Shown: positions 18,283-26,300 of the stretch, piece by piece | Layout: the number at the start of each line of letters is the position of its first letter | Position numbering within the stretch: position 1 is the first letter of the stretch | Origin: an uncultured Opitutia bacterium | Lineage (GTDB): Bacteria; Verrucomicrobiota; Verrucomicrobiia; Opitutales; Opitutaceae | Direction of reading: 5' to 3' | Assembly (NCBI GenBank): GCA_903872505.1 | Contig: CAIQKV010000056.1 | Span: 33,600 to 97,599 of the forward strand | Length of the DNA stretch: 64,000 bases | Notes under the pieces: generated by a model | What the model was told of the DNA's origin: nothing | Seen by the model: the letters and a program-made list of their open reading frames with translations, nothing else | Databases searched by the model: none | Made by a program: the position numbers and the translations under genes

Positions 18283-19605
18283 TCAGACCTGGCTGAAGAC
18301 CAGCGAGGCGTTGGTGCCGCCGAAGCCGAAGCTGTTGGCGAGCGCCGCGCGCACCGGCTTGCGGACCGCGGTGTTGGGCGTGAAATTCAGGCCGGTCGCG
18401 GCGCACACGGGGTCGACGTTTTCCAGGTTGATCGTCGGCGGCACGATGCCGTCCTTGATGGCCATGACCGCGGCGAATGCGCCCATCGCGCCCGCGCCGC
18501 CGAGCAGGTGGCCGGTCATCGATTTCACGCCGCTCACGTGCAGGTTCGCCTTGTTCTCGGCGAACACCGCCGCGATCGCCGCCGCCTCCTCGCCGTCGCC
18601 ACCGGGCGTCGAGGTCGCATGCGCGGAGACGTAGTCGATTTCCGTCGGCGCCAGGCCGGCGCGGTGGAGCGCGGCGCGCATCGCGCGGGCCGAGCCCTCG
18701 GCGCCGGGCGCGAGCGAGGAAAGGTGGTACGCATCCGCCGACGCGCCGTAGCCCCGCAGCTCGGCGTAGATCCGGGCGCCGCGCTGCACGGCCTGCCCGT
18801 GTTCCTCGAGCACGAAGACCACCGAGCCCTCGGACAGCACGAAGCCGTCGCGGTCCCGGTCGTAGGGCCGGGAGGACTGCTCGGGCGCGTCGTTGCGCGT
18901 CGAGAGCGCGCGCATCTGGGCGAACGCCCCGATGGCCAGCGGCGTCACCGTGGATTCGGCCCCGCCCGCGATCATCACGTCCGCGTCGCCGCGCGCGATG
19001 GCCGCGGCCGCCTCGCCCAGGGAGTGGCCGCTCGTGGCGCAGGCCGACGCCACGCTCATGTTGGGCCCGCGGAAATCCAGCAGCAGGCTCACCTGCCCCG
19101 CGAGGAGGTTGGGCGCGATCTGGATGATGAAGAACGGCGAGATCTTCCGGAAGCCGCCGGCCTTCCACGTGTCGTGCATCGCCTCCATCTCGGGCAGGCC
19201 GCCGAGGCCCACGCCCAGGTTCACGCCCAGCCGGTCGGGGTTCAGCGTCGCGCGGTGCGCATCGAGCCCGGAGTCGGCATAAGCCTCGACCGCCGCCGCC
19301 GCGCCGAGGTGCGTGAAGCGGCCGAATTTCTTCACGTCCTTCAGCGTCATGGAGTGCAGCAACGGCTCGTGGCCGGGGCCGCGCGGGTGCAGCGGCGCCG
19401 GCAGCGGGCGCGCGGGATCGAAGTTCTTCACCTCCCCGGCGAGCTGCGCGTGGCACAGGCTGGCGTCGAAACGCGTGATGCGGCCGAGGCCGCTGCGGCC
19501 GGCGATGAGCGCGGCCCAGGTGTCGGGAGCGGTGTTGCCGCAGGGGTTGACGGCGCCGATGCCGGTGATGACGACGCGACGGGCGGGAATGGAGGCAGGA
19601 TTCAT
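18283..19605 (-). CDS. Beta-ketoacyl-ACP synthase II (FabF-like)
   Basis: KAS II-type condensing enzyme of 440 residues with the complete Cys-His-His triad: C189 in SVASACATSGHS, His in SAHATSTPGGD and His in GVKSMTGHLLGGAGA, plus the C-terminal NSFGFGGTNASLVF. It would condense malonyl-ACP with acyl-ACP in fatty acid synthesis. Between residues 64 and 90 it carries roughly 20 extra residues (Pro/His-rich) compared with E. coli FabF. Its start overlaps the tetR stop by 4 nt. Not lying beside acpP or fabG suggests a dedicated or accessory KAS rather than the housekeeping copy. Confidence 0.9.
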   Translation of the reverse strand: MNPASIPARRVVITGIGAVNPCGNTAPDTWAALIAGRSGLGRITRFDASLCHAQLAGEVKNFDPARPLPAPLHPRGPGHEPLLHSMTLKDVKKFGRFTHLGAAAAVEAYADSGLDAHRATLNPDRLGVNLGVGLGGLPEMEAMHDTWKAGGFRKISPFFIIQIAPNLLAGQVSLLLDFRGPNMSVASACATSGHSLGEAAAAIARGDADVMIAGGAESTVTPLAIGAFAQMRALSTRNDAPEQSSRPYDRDRDGFVLSEGSVVFVLEEHGQAVQRGARIYAELRGYGASADAYHLSSLAPGAEGSARAMRAALHRAGLAPTEIDYVSAHATSTPGGDGEEAAAIAAVFAENKANLHVSGVKSMTGHLLGGAGAMGAFAAVMAIKDGIVPPTINLENVDPVCAATGLNFTPNTAVRKPVRAALANSFGFGGTNASLVFSQV

Positions 19606-20192
19606 GGGAAAGAGGCGAAGGTCTTGCGGAGGATGCGGCGGGAGGAGGCCAGCAGCGCATCGCTGCGCGCCGGGTCGTCGGTCGCGCGGGCGAAGATCAG
19701 CGCACCCACCAGCGAGCTCATCAGGTGCGTGACACGGTCGCGGTTCTCCTCGGGATCGCGCGCCAGACGCAGCGCCGCGCACAGCCGGTCGATGTGGCGG
19801 ACAAACCCGCGCGCGTAGCCGGCGCGGGCCGGGCCGCTCAGCCGCGGCATGTCGGCGCCGACCGCCACGACCAGGCAGCCCGAGCCGCGGTTGTCGCGGT
19901 GATGGGTGGAAAGATAGCTGTCGATCAGCAGCCGCGCCCGCCGGGCCGCCGTGGGCTGCGCCGCGATGCGCTCCAGGTTGATGACCGCGGCGTCGAACGC
20001 CTCCGCGCACGCCTCCGCGACGAGCTCGGACTTGTCGCGAAAGTGCGCGTAAAAGCCCCCGTGGGTCAGCCCGGCCCGGCGCATGACCTCGTCCACGCCG
20101 GTCCCCTCGACCCCCTGCTCACGAAACGCCGCGCTCGCCGCGGCCACAATGCGGCGGCGGGTGGTGAGCTTGTGGGCGGGAGGATAACGCAT
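19602..20192 (-). CDS. TetR/AcrR-family transcriptional regulator
   Basis: 196-residue TetR regulator. The N-terminal helix-turn-helix (about residues 10-56) reads RRRIVAAASAAFREQGVEG, then GVDEVMRRAGLTHGGFYAHF, the canonical TetR recognition helix. The ligand domain has a Cys in the GSGCLVVAVGADM stretch. Its stop overlaps the fabF-like start (ATGA), so repressor and KAS are co-translated. A perfect 6+6 palindrome lies 14 bp upstream of its start, implying autorepression of the tetR-fabF operon. The ligand is unknown; an acyl compound is a guess from context. Confidence 0.92.
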   Translation of the reverse strand: MRYPPAHKLTTRRRIVAAASAAFREQGVEGTGVDEVMRRAGLTHGGFYAHFRDKSELVAEACAEAFDAAVINLERIAAQPTAARRARLLIDSYLSTHHRDNRGSGCLVVAVGADMPRLSGPARAGYARGFVRHIDRLCAALRLARDPEENRDRVTHLMSSLVGALIFARATDDPARSDALLASSRRILRKTFASFP

Positions 20193-20205
20193 GGGAGCGC
20201 ATCAA

Positions 20206-20219
20206 ATGACGGTCGTCAT
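20206..20219. promoter_or_regulatory. Palindromic operator upstream of tetR
   Basis: ATGACGGTCGTCAT: two perfect 6-bp arms (ATGACG/CGTCAT) around a 2-bp centre, 14 bp upstream of the tetR ATG. This is the size and symmetry of a TetR-family half-site pair. It is the only such palindrome I see in the 288-bp gap between tetR and the divergent HIT gene, so the regulator could also affect that gene. Confidence 0.6.
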
Positions 20220-20480
20220 ACCAACCGGCAAGCGGAATTCTGGTTCCGGTCCATCCCACGGCCGAAGAACCGCCCGGCAACCTGCCATCTGCAGCCAGCC
20301 ATCCAATGGCATCCTTTTGTCGTCAGCTGCCTTACATGACTTATCGCCGCAACCCTAACCTGGCACCGGCAGTGATCCAACCAGCCAAAAAAGTCACCGG
20401 CGCCCGGCGCCAAGGCCGGTTTGCCCCACCCGGGCTTTGACTTTGCCGGGGCCGCCAGCTTTGATCGGCACCCTTTGAAC

Positions 20481-21005
20481 ATGCAGCAGCTGCACGCCTA
20501 TTGGCGCATGGATTACATCGAGGCGCCGCGCTATCCCGCTGCGCTCAAGCGCCCGTTCACCGAGCTGCCCGCCCTGGGTGACGACCGTGCCGCGCTGATC
20601 GTGCACCGCACCCCCCTCACCTACCTGCTCCTCAACCGCTTCCCCTACAACCCGGGCCACCTGCTCGCGGTGCCGTTTCGCGAAGTATCCGACCTCGAGG
20701 AACTCACCCCCGCCGAGCGCGCCGACCTGATGGAGGAGATGACTTTCGCCAAGCGCCTCCTCGCCGCCACGCTCCGGCCGGATGGTTTCAACCTCGGTTT
20801 CAACCTCGGCTCCGCCGCCGGCGGCAGCATCGCCCACCTGCACGCCCACATCGTCCCGCGGTGGAACGGCGACAACAACTTCATGCCCGTCCTCGGCCAG
20901 ACCCGCGTGCTCCCCCAGTCGCTCGAGGCGGCGTGGGAACGGCTGTCCGCCGCCGCCGCGAAGCTCCAGCCGGTGAAGCGCGCCAAGCGTTCCAAGCGAA
21001 AGTAA
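20481..21005 (+). CDS. HIT-family nucleotide hydrolase/phosphorylase
   Basis: 174-residue histidine-triad protein. The active-site H-x-H-x-H motif is IAHLHAHIVPRWNGDNNFM, with the N-terminal MQQLHAYWRMDYIEAPRYP typical of the Ap4A-phosphorylase-like HIT subgroup found upstream of other housekeeping genes in this phylum. ATG 20481 was chosen over a start 20 codons upstream because conservation begins at MQQLHAYWRM. It ends in a basic tail (KRAKRSKRK). It is the first of a run of plus-strand housekeeping genes. Confidence 0.87.
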   Translation: MQQLHAYWRMDYIEAPRYPAALKRPFTELPALGDDRAALIVHRTPLTYLLLNRFPYNPGHLLAVPFREVSDLEELTPAERADLMEEMTFAKRLLAATLRPDGFNLGFNLGSAAGGSIAHLHAHIVPRWNGDNNFMPVLGQTRVLPQSLEAAWERLSAAAAKLQPVKRAKRSKRK

Positions 21006-21033
21006 ACGCGCCGGCTTCCGTCCTTCGCCCGCC

Positions 21034-21070
21034 GTTTCTTGTTTCTCCTTTTTCCCCTTTCTCATTTTCC
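21034..21070. repeat. Pyrimidine-rich degenerate tandem tract before phoH
   Basis: A 37-bp, almost purely C/T stretch on the plus strand built from variants of TTTCTC, TTTTCCC and CCTTTCTC, just upstream of the phoH start. It is far lower in GC than its surroundings and resembles other short pyrimidine tracts at gene boundaries in this window (34631-34660, 49606-49647). It sits where a ribosome binding site would be expected, leaving phoH without a clear purine-rich one. Confidence 0.55.
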
Positions 21071-21074
21071 GCTC

Positions 21075-22085
21075 TTGCCCTCGAAGACCCTGCATTTCCC
21101 GAGTCCGCGCCACCTGCATTCGCTCTACGCCGGTCGGGAGGAGAACCTCGCCCACGCCGAGCGCACGCTCGGCGTGAAGCTCGTCACCCGCGAGGGCTGG
21201 CTGAAGATCGAGCCGGCTGCCGGCGCCTCCGCGGCCGCCGCCGCCGAGCCCATCGCCCGCGCCGTGGCGCTCTTCAATTTCCTCCACGAGGCCCGCGGCC
21301 AGGGCATGACCATCCGCACGCCCGACTTCCACCGCATCACCGACGGTTTCGCCCGCGGCGAGGGCGACCAGATGCGCGCGCTGATTGACGAGGCGCTGGT
21401 CATCACCACCAACCGCCGGACCATCGTCCCCAAGACGCTCGGCCAGAAGCTCTACCTCCAGTCGATGCTGGCCCACCCGATTGTCTTCGGCATCGGCCCG
21501 GCCGGCACCGGCAAGACCTACCTCGCCATGGCCGCCGCGGTTTCCGCGCTCCTGCGCAACGAGGTCGAGCGCATCATCCTCACCCGCCCCGCGGTCGAGG
21601 CGGGCGAGACGCTGGGCTTCCTCCCCGGCGACCTGCGCGAGAAAATCCTCCCCTACCTCCGCCCGCTCTACGACGCCCTCGGCGACATGCTCGATGCCGA
21701 GGACGTGGCCCGGCTCACCGAGAAGGGCATCATCGAGGTCGCCCCGCTCGCCTACATGCGCGGCCGCACACTCTCGCGCGCCTTCGTCGTCCTCGACGAG
21801 GCGCAGAACACCACGCCCGAGCAGATGATGATGTTCCTCACCCGCCTCGGCGAGGACTCGCGCATGGTCGTCACCGGCGACGTCACGCAGATCGACCTCC
21901 CGCGCGCCAAGCAGAGCGGCCTGCTGGAGGCCCGCCATATCCTCGGCGACATCCCCGGGATCGATTTCCATACCTTCGCCAGTTCCGACGTCGTCCGGCC
22001 GCCGCTCGTCCAGAAGATCATCGAGGCCTACGACCGCTACCGGAACCCCATCACCGGCGAAAACGGCGCGGCCGGAAAACCCTGA
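21075..22085 (+). CDS. phoH: PhoH-family ATPase
   Basis: PhoH-like P-loop ATPase, 336 residues from a TTG at 21075; a further TTG at 21039 would only add residues translated from the pyrimidine tract. An N-terminal KH-like segment ([22 protein letters not shown]) precedes Walker [15 protein letters not shown], the PhoH motif [17 protein letters not shown], Walker [16 protein letters not shown] and [12 protein letters not shown]. It is followed within 16 bp by pgpH and then ybeY, a widely conserved trio linked to RNA and ribosome quality control. Confidence 0.92.
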   Translation: MPSKTLHFPSPRHLHSLYAGREENLAHAERTLGVKLVTREGWLKIEPAAGASAAAAAEPIARAVALFNFLHEARGQGMTIRTPDFHRITDGFARGEGDQMRALIDEALVITTNRRTIVPKTLGQKLYLQSMLAHPIVFGIGPAGTGKTYLAMAAAVSALLRNEVERIILTRPAVEAGETLGFLPGDLREKILPYLRPLYDALGDMLDAEDVARLTEKGIIEVAPLAYMRGRTLSRAFVVLDEAQNTTPEQMMMFLTRLGEDSRMVVTGDVTQIDLPRAKQSGLLEARHILGDIPGIDFHTFASSDVVRPPLVQKIIEAYDRYRNPITGENGAAGKP

Positions 22086-22100
22086 CCCGCCGCCCTCCCC

Positions 22101-24440
22101 ATGTCGGTTCGCAACCAGCTCAAGCTCCTCGTCGGCGGCCTCAGCGCCCGCCGGGCGGGACGCACCGCCCCGGCGCACTCCGCCACGCGGGAGTTCTTCG
22201 ACCGGAGCCCGATGGTGGCGATGCTCATCTTCGTCGCGACCGTCACCGCGATCGTGCTCATCAGTTCGGCCGGCCTCACCACGCTCAACGTCCCCGTCCT
22301 CCCCAACCAGGTCGCGACCGCGCGGGTCGTCGCGCGCACCGCGTTCACCTACCCGAGCGTCGAGCAGACCAGCGCCGCCAGCGAGCAGCTCGTCACCCGG
22401 CTGCCGCCGGTCTACCGGATCAACCTCGAGCCCTTCCGGCGCTTCGAGGCCGCCGCCCGCTACCTGCTCGCGCGCCTGGAGGCCTACGAGCGGGACCATC
22501 CGGCCAACGCCCCGATCCTGACCGACCGCCAGGCGGAGTTCGCCGCCCTCGTCGAGAGCTTCAACGCCCGCGGCCCCTACCGCGTCAGCGTCGAGGACGT
22601 CAGCGCCCTGCTCGCCGCCGGCGACGCCAAGGCGCGCGCCGCCGTGTTCGAGACCGGCCTCGCCACGCTGCGCGACATCGCCACCGCCGGCGTGCAGGAC
22701 GACACCCTCGGCAACTCCGCCGCGGGCAACATCACCGTCTTCCAGGTCGTGCGCCCCTCGGGCGGGATCGCGGTCCGGCCCGTCCAGTCGATGGAGGAGG
22801 CGATGACTTTCCTGCGCGTCAACCTCGCGGTCGAGGGCCTCCCGCGCCCGGCGGGACTCGCGTTCTTCCGCTTCTTCCGCGCCGGCCTGACCACCAACCT
22901 CGCCTTCGACCGCACCGCCACCGCGGAACGAGAGGCCGACGCCCGGCGCCAGGTGAAGCCCGTGCTCGTCAGCGTCGCCCGCGGCCAGACCATCATCGAG
23001 CCCGGCCAGCGCGTGTCGCCCGAGCAGTTCGAGATGCTCATGGCCTACCGCCATTACCTCCGCGAGCACACCGACGCCCCGTTCGACGAGGGCCTCACGC
23101 TCTTCGGCCGCATCCTCCTCGTGCTCGCGATGGTCATCGCCAGCGTCCTCTACATCCGGCTCGAGGACCCCGAGACCCTCCAGCGCAACGGCCGGCTGGG
23201 CCTCCTCGCCCTCGTCGTCATCGTCAACCTCGCGCTCGTGCGGCTCGTCTACTCGATCGGCGGCCTCGACTTCTTCATCCACGACGGCTCGTGGGCCTCC
23301 ACCCTGCCGTATGTCGCGCCCACCGCGCTCGCGCCGCTGATCGTGGCCATCCTGATCGACGCGGGCTCCGCCATCTTCATGGCGCTGCTCATCTCGATCT
23401 TCACCGGCGTCATCTACGGCAACCGGCTCGACCTCGTCGTGCTCACCTTCCTCGCCTCGCTGGTCGCCATCTTCGGCTGCCGCGCGGTGCACACCCGCGG
23501 GCGCGTCGTCCGCGCCGCCGTCGCGGGCGGCCTCACCCTGGCGCTGTTCGCCCTGCCGATCGGCTTCGCCGACCAGGTGCCGTTCGCGACGCTCGCCCGC
23601 CAGATGACCGCCGCCGTCGCCACCGGCCTGCTCACCGGCATGGCCGTGGTCGGGGTGCTGCCGGTGCTGGAGTCGCTCTTCAAGCGCACCACCGACATCA
23701 CGCTGCTCGAGCTTACGGACTTCAACCACCCCCTGCTGCGCCAGCTGCAGTTCGACGCCCCCGGCACCTACCACCACTCGCTCGTCGTCGCCCAGCTCGC
23801 CGAGAATGCCGCCAATGCCATCGGCGCCAACCCGCTGCTCGCCCGCGTCTGCGCCCTGTTTCACGACATCGGCAAGACGGTCAACGCCGGCTACTTCACC
23901 GAGAACCAGCGCGACAACGTGAGCCCGCACGAGGGCCTCACGCCGGCCGAGTCCGCCCGCCTCATCCGGCAGCACGTGCCCCACGGGGTCGAGCTCGCCC
24001 AGCGCCATCGCCTGCCCCGCGCCGTGGTCGACGTCATCACGCAGCACCACGGCACCACCCTGGTGCGCTCCTTCTACCAGCGCGCCGTCGAGCAGTCGCG
24101 CTCGCCCTTCCCCGAGAAAAAGCTGCCGCCGCCGGCCGAGGGCGACTTCCGCTACGACGGGCCGAAGCCGCAGTTCAAGGAGAGCGCCGTGGTCTCGCTC
24201 GCCGACGGCGTCGAGGCCGCCACCCGCTCGCTCCGCTCCGCCACCGCCGCGCAGCTCAGCCAGCTCATCGATCGGGTCACCGCCGGCCGGGTCGCCGACG
24301 GCCAGCTCGACGAGGCGCCGTTGACCTTCGAGGAACTGGCCAAGCTGAAAAACAGCTTCCAGTTCACGCTCCTCAACATGCTCCATGCCCGCGTCGCCTA
24401 CTCCGCCGGCGAGTCCCCCCGGGCCGAGGAAAAGGCGTGA
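22101..24440 (+). CDS. pgpH: 7TM-HD family c-di-AMP phosphodiesterase (PgpH/YqfF type)
   Basis: 779-residue membrane protein in the PgpH arrangement: an N-terminal transmembrane helix ([19 protein letters not shown]), a large extracytoplasmic 7TMR-HDED domain (about residues 60-330), seven transmembrane helices, and a cytoplasmic HD domain with [24 protein letters not shown] and ITQHHGTTL. Related enzymes hydrolyse cyclic di-AMP. Gene order phoH-pgpH-ybeY matches many other bacteria. The HD metal residues are all present. Confidence 0.9.
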   Translation: MSVRNQLKLLVGGLSARRAGRTAPAHSATREFFDRSPMVAMLIFVATVTAIVLISSAGLTTLNVPVLPNQVATARVVARTAFTYPSVEQTSAASEQLVTRLPPVYRINLEPFRRFEAAARYLLARLEAYERDHPANAPILTDRQAEFAALVESFNARGPYRVSVEDVSALLAAGDAKARAAVFETGLATLRDIATAGVQDDTLGNSAAGNITVFQVVRPSGGIAVRPVQSMEEAMTFLRVNLAVEGLPRPAGLAFFRFFRAGLTTNLAFDRTATAEREADARRQVKPVLVSVARGQTIIEPGQRVSPEQFEMLMAYRHYLREHTDAPFDEGLTLFGRILLVLAMVIASVLYIRLEDPETLQRNGRLGLLALVVIVNLALVRLVYSIGGLDFFIHDGSWASTLPYVAPTALAPLIVAILIDAGSAIFMALLISIFTGVIYGNRLDLVVLTFLASLVAIFGCRAVHTRGRVVRAAVAGGLTLALFALPIGFADQVPFATLARQMTAAVATGLLTGMAVVGVLPVLESLFKRTTDITLLELTDFNHPLLRQLQFDAPGTYHHSLVVAQLAENAANAIGANPLLARVCALFHDIGKTVNAGYFTENQRDNVSPHEGLTPAESARLIRQHVPHGVELAQRHRLPRAVVDVITQHHGTTLVRSFYQRAVEQSRSPFPEKKLPPPAEGDFRYDGPKPQFKESAVVSLADGVEAATRSLRSATAAQLSQLIDRVTAGRVADGQLDEAPLTFEELAKLKNSFQFTLLNMLHARVAYSAGESPRAEEKA

Positions 24441-24477
24441 GACCCGTTTTTCCGCGATCCGAGCCAGACCCACGATA

Positions 24478-25002
24478 ATGCCGTCGCGCCCCATCCTCGT
24501 CGCCAACCGCCACCCGCGCCTGCGCCTCGACCGCCGCGCCGTGGCCCGCGTCATCCACACCCTCGACGCGCACTTCCACGCCGCGCCCTCCGGCCAATCG
24601 AAAATCAAAATTCGAAAATCGAAACCGGGCCCGCCGCCCGGCGAGCTCTCCCTCGTCTTCCTGACCGACGCCGCCCTCGCGCAGCTGCATGCCGACTTCC
24701 TCGGTGATCCGACGCCCACCGACGTCATCACCTTTGCCGGCGACCCCGCCGAAGGCACCGCCGGCGAGATCTGCGTCTCGGCCGACGCCGCCCTCCGCCA
24801 AGTCTCATCTTCCGCCTTTCGCCTTTCGCCTTCCGCCTTGTCAGCGGAGCTGACGCTCTACCTCGTCCACGGCTGGCTGCATCTCGCCGGCTACGACGAC
24901 CTCCAGCCCGCCAAGAAACGCCGCATGCGCCGCGCCGAGGCCCGGGCAATGAAGCTCCTTAAAACCGCGGGCGCTCTCCCAGATTTTTCGCTGCGTCGCT
25001 AG
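24478..25002 (+). CDS. ybeY: Endoribonuclease YbeY with in-frame repeat insertions
   Basis: Zinc-dependent rRNA maturation and quality-control ribonuclease, 174 residues. It has PTDVITFAG, GEICVSAD and the metal motif LVHGWLHLAGYDD. In E. coli YbeY the motif is HxxxHxxxxxH; here the third ligand position reads Asp (GYDD) instead of His (GYDH). Two regions look inserted: residues about 40-50 (SGQSKIKIRKSKPG), coded by a tandem AATCGAAA-like tract, and about 109-122 (VSSSAFRLSPSALS), coded by a CGCCTTTCGCCTT-like tract. Both keep the reading frame and fall in loop positions. Start ATG 24478 follows pgpH by 37 bp. Confidence 0.85.
   Translation: MPSRPILVANRHPRLRLDRRAVARVIHTLDAHFHAAPSGQSKIKIRKSKPGPPPGELSLVFLTDAALAQLHADFLGDPTPTDVITFAGDPAEGTAGEICVSADAALRQVSSSAFRLSPSALSAELTLYLVHGWLHLAGYDDLQPAKKRRMRRAEARAMKLLKTAGALPDFSLRR
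24597..24625. repeat. AT-rich tandem tract inside ybeY
   Basis: Direct repetition of AATCGAAAATC-type units (three degenerate copies) with very low GC, in an otherwise GC-rich gene. It is read in frame as a Lys/Ile-rich linker. The composition matches repeat tracts seen between genes rather than YbeY sequence. Confidence 0.6.
24809..24839. repeat. CTTTCGCC tandem tract inside ybeY
   Basis: Four or five tandem copies of a 7-nt unit (CCGCCTT, TCGCCTT, TCGCCTT, CCGCCTT) in frame inside ybeY. It replaces the variable loop between the GEICVSAD strand and the zinc-binding helix, so it probably does not disturb the active site. Confidence 0.65.
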
Positions 25003-25056
25003 CGATGGTCCGACAACTATTCCAGGCTCGCTGCCCGCGCGTGGCTCAGCATTAAT

Positions 25057-25063
25057 GTTGGGC
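25057..25063 (+). other. attC R'-like core site (GTTGGGC) before the cassette-like gene
   Basis: GTTGGGC matches the integron core-site consensus GTTRRRY and lies 8 bp before the ATG of the foreign-looking gene at 25072. It is the exact reverse complement of GCCCAAC at 25515-25521 near the end of that gene. I see no complete upstream attC partner. Confidence 0.4.
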
Positions 25064-25071
25064 GAGAGATT

Positions 25072-25548
25072 ATGATCTACGAATATCGCGAGGGACTGCA
25101 TCGGATCCGCATTGATCAGGTCGGAGATGCCGTGTCGGTTGTCCGAAAATCGCCCGACTCTTCCGCCAGTCAATCTTTTGCGCTTACGGACCTTTCGCCG
25201 ATTCCAGCGTTGGCGATGCAAAGAGACAGTGGCCTTAAGACAGTCCTGGTCCTTGGCGGTGTTGTGACATTCGCCGCGATCATTGTGATTTCGATGATTC
25301 GCTTTTCCATTGGGTGGTCGACGTTCGTCGTCGCCCTTGCCGTGCTCCTGGGCTGTGTTGGCGCGGCCTACTTTCTTACTCCTACCCGACGCTATGCCAT
25401 CTTCTACCGTACCTCTGGCGTGCTAGCGTTTAGCCTCAAGAGCCGCGCCCCGGAATCCGAGTTCGACGCGACTGTGGCTACTCTCACGCGCAAGATCGCT
25501 GAGTCAAGGGAGGCGCCCAACCAGGCGCCAGAGTCAACGCCTCGCTGA
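25072..25548 (+). CDS. Small two-helix membrane protein of unknown function, cassette-like
   Basis: 158 residues, no family recognised. A hydrophilic N-terminus (MIYEYREGLHRIRIDQVGD) is followed by two transmembrane helices (about 56-76 and 82-102) and a polar C-terminus ending NQAPESTPR. Base composition is clearly lower in GC than all neighbours and codon use is mixed (many AT-ending codons), a sign of transfer. It interrupts a housekeeping run (ybeY, then DUF502, recO). The last 11 codons lie in sequence resembling the left half of an integron attC site, a pattern common for cassette-borne ORFs. It is probably a real gene, function unknown. Confidence 0.7.
   Translation: MIYEYREGLHRIRIDQVGDAVSVVRKSPDSSASQSFALTDLSPIPALAMQRDSGLKTVLVLGGVVTFAAIIVISMIRFSIGWSTFVVALAVLLGCVGAAYFLTPTRRYAIFYRTSGVLAFSLKSRAPESEFDATVATLTRKIAESREAPNQAPESTPR
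25512..25540 (+). other. attC left-half-like sequence at the end of the cassette-like gene
   Basis: GCCCAAC (25515-25521) fits the R'' consensus RYYYAAC and is followed by CAGGCGCC, much like the GCCTAAC-AAGGCGC start of many chromosomal-integron attC sites. Two GGCGCC palindromes (25512-25517, 25524-25529) and two GAGTCAA direct repeats flank it. No matching GTTRRRY end is found in the next 100 bp, so if it is an attC it is degraded or truncated. Confidence 0.4.
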
Positions 25549-25586
25549 CAGAGCAGCCTGACTGTCTTCTCGTTTTGCGCAAAAAA

Positions 25587-25614
25587 CTTTGCGTCTTAGC
25601 GGCTTTGCGTGAGC
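25587..25614. repeat. Dispersed repeat, TTAGCGGCTTTGCGTGAG family (copy 1)
   Basis: Intergenic element just before the DUF502 gene. Its core GCGGCTTTGCGTGAG recurs at 51629-51643 after thrS, preceded in both places by CTTNGC or CTTNGCGG-like sequence. An upstream CTTTGCGTC gives it an internal repeat. This is a short dispersed repeat of the kind abundant between genes in environmental GC-rich bacteria. Confidence 0.6.
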
Positions 25615-25627
25615 CTAGGCCCGCACC

Positions 25628-26296
25628 ATGGACGAACGCTCCACCACCCATCTTGTCACGCTCCGCACCGCCTTTTTTTCGGGGGTGCTGCTCACTGCGC
25701 CGCTTTTCGTCACGATCTGGGCGTTCACCCAGATCATCGCGATGATCGGCGGCACCGTCCGCCCGCTGTTCTTCACCTACCTGCCCGCCCCGCTGCGCGA
25801 GGTGCCGTTCCTCTGGGACGTGGTCAGCACCATCATCGTCCTCCTGCTCGTCACGCTGCTCGGCTACTTCTCGCGCTACGTATTCGGCAAATACTTCCTC
25901 GAGGTCTCCGAGCGCTTCATCCAGGGCATCCCCGGGGTCAGCGCCGTCTACAACACCGTCAAGCAGATCGTCGACACCTTCGGCACGCAGAACCGCAACC
26001 TCTTCAGCAAGGTCGTGCTCGTGGAGTATCCGCGCCAGGGCGTGTGGGCGCTCGGCTTCCTCACCAGCAAGGACCAGGCCGAGGCGCAGATCAGCACCGG
26101 CCACGAGGTCTGGACCGTGTTTGTGCCCACCTCCCCCAATCCCACCAGCGGCTTCCTCCTCATGCTGCCGAAGGACGACGTGGTGGAACTCGAAATGCCC
26201 GTCGGCGACGGCATGAAGATGGTCATTTCCGGCGGCGCCGTGGTGCCGCCCTGGAGGCACAAGGACCGCAACCCGCCGCCCGACCTGAAGGCCTAA
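25628..26296 (+). CDS. DUF502 family membrane protein
   Basis: 222-residue protein with two transmembrane helices (about 16-38 and 62-85) and the DUF502 signature FIQGIPGVSAVYNTVKQI, LVEYPRQGVWALGFLTS, FVPTSPNPTSGFLLMLP and MKMVISGG. Function is unknown in the family; homologues occur beside varied housekeeping genes. It is followed 4 bp later by recO. Confidence 0.88.
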   Translation: MDERSTTHLVTLRTAFFSGVLLTAPLFVTIWAFTQIIAMIGGTVRPLFFTYLPAPLREVPFLWDVVSTIIVLLLVTLLGYFSRYVFGKYFLEVSERFIQGIPGVSAVYNTVKQIVDTFGTQNRNLFSKVVLVEYPRQGVWALGFLTSKDQAEAQISTGHEVWTVFVPTSPNPTSGFLLMLPKDDVVELEMPVGDGMKMVISGGAVVPPWRHKDRNPPPDLKA

Positions 26297-26300
26297 GCGC

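Noticed and set aside
20394..24758. 1454-codon minus-strand open frame opposite HIT, phoH and pgpH
   Set aside because: Shadow frame with repetitive Glu/Gly/Arg composition; the opposite strand holds well-known families.
25003..25071. Complete integron attC or integrase near the cassette-like gene
   Set aside because: Only half-sites are visible and no integrase gene is in the window, so a full integron is not claimed.
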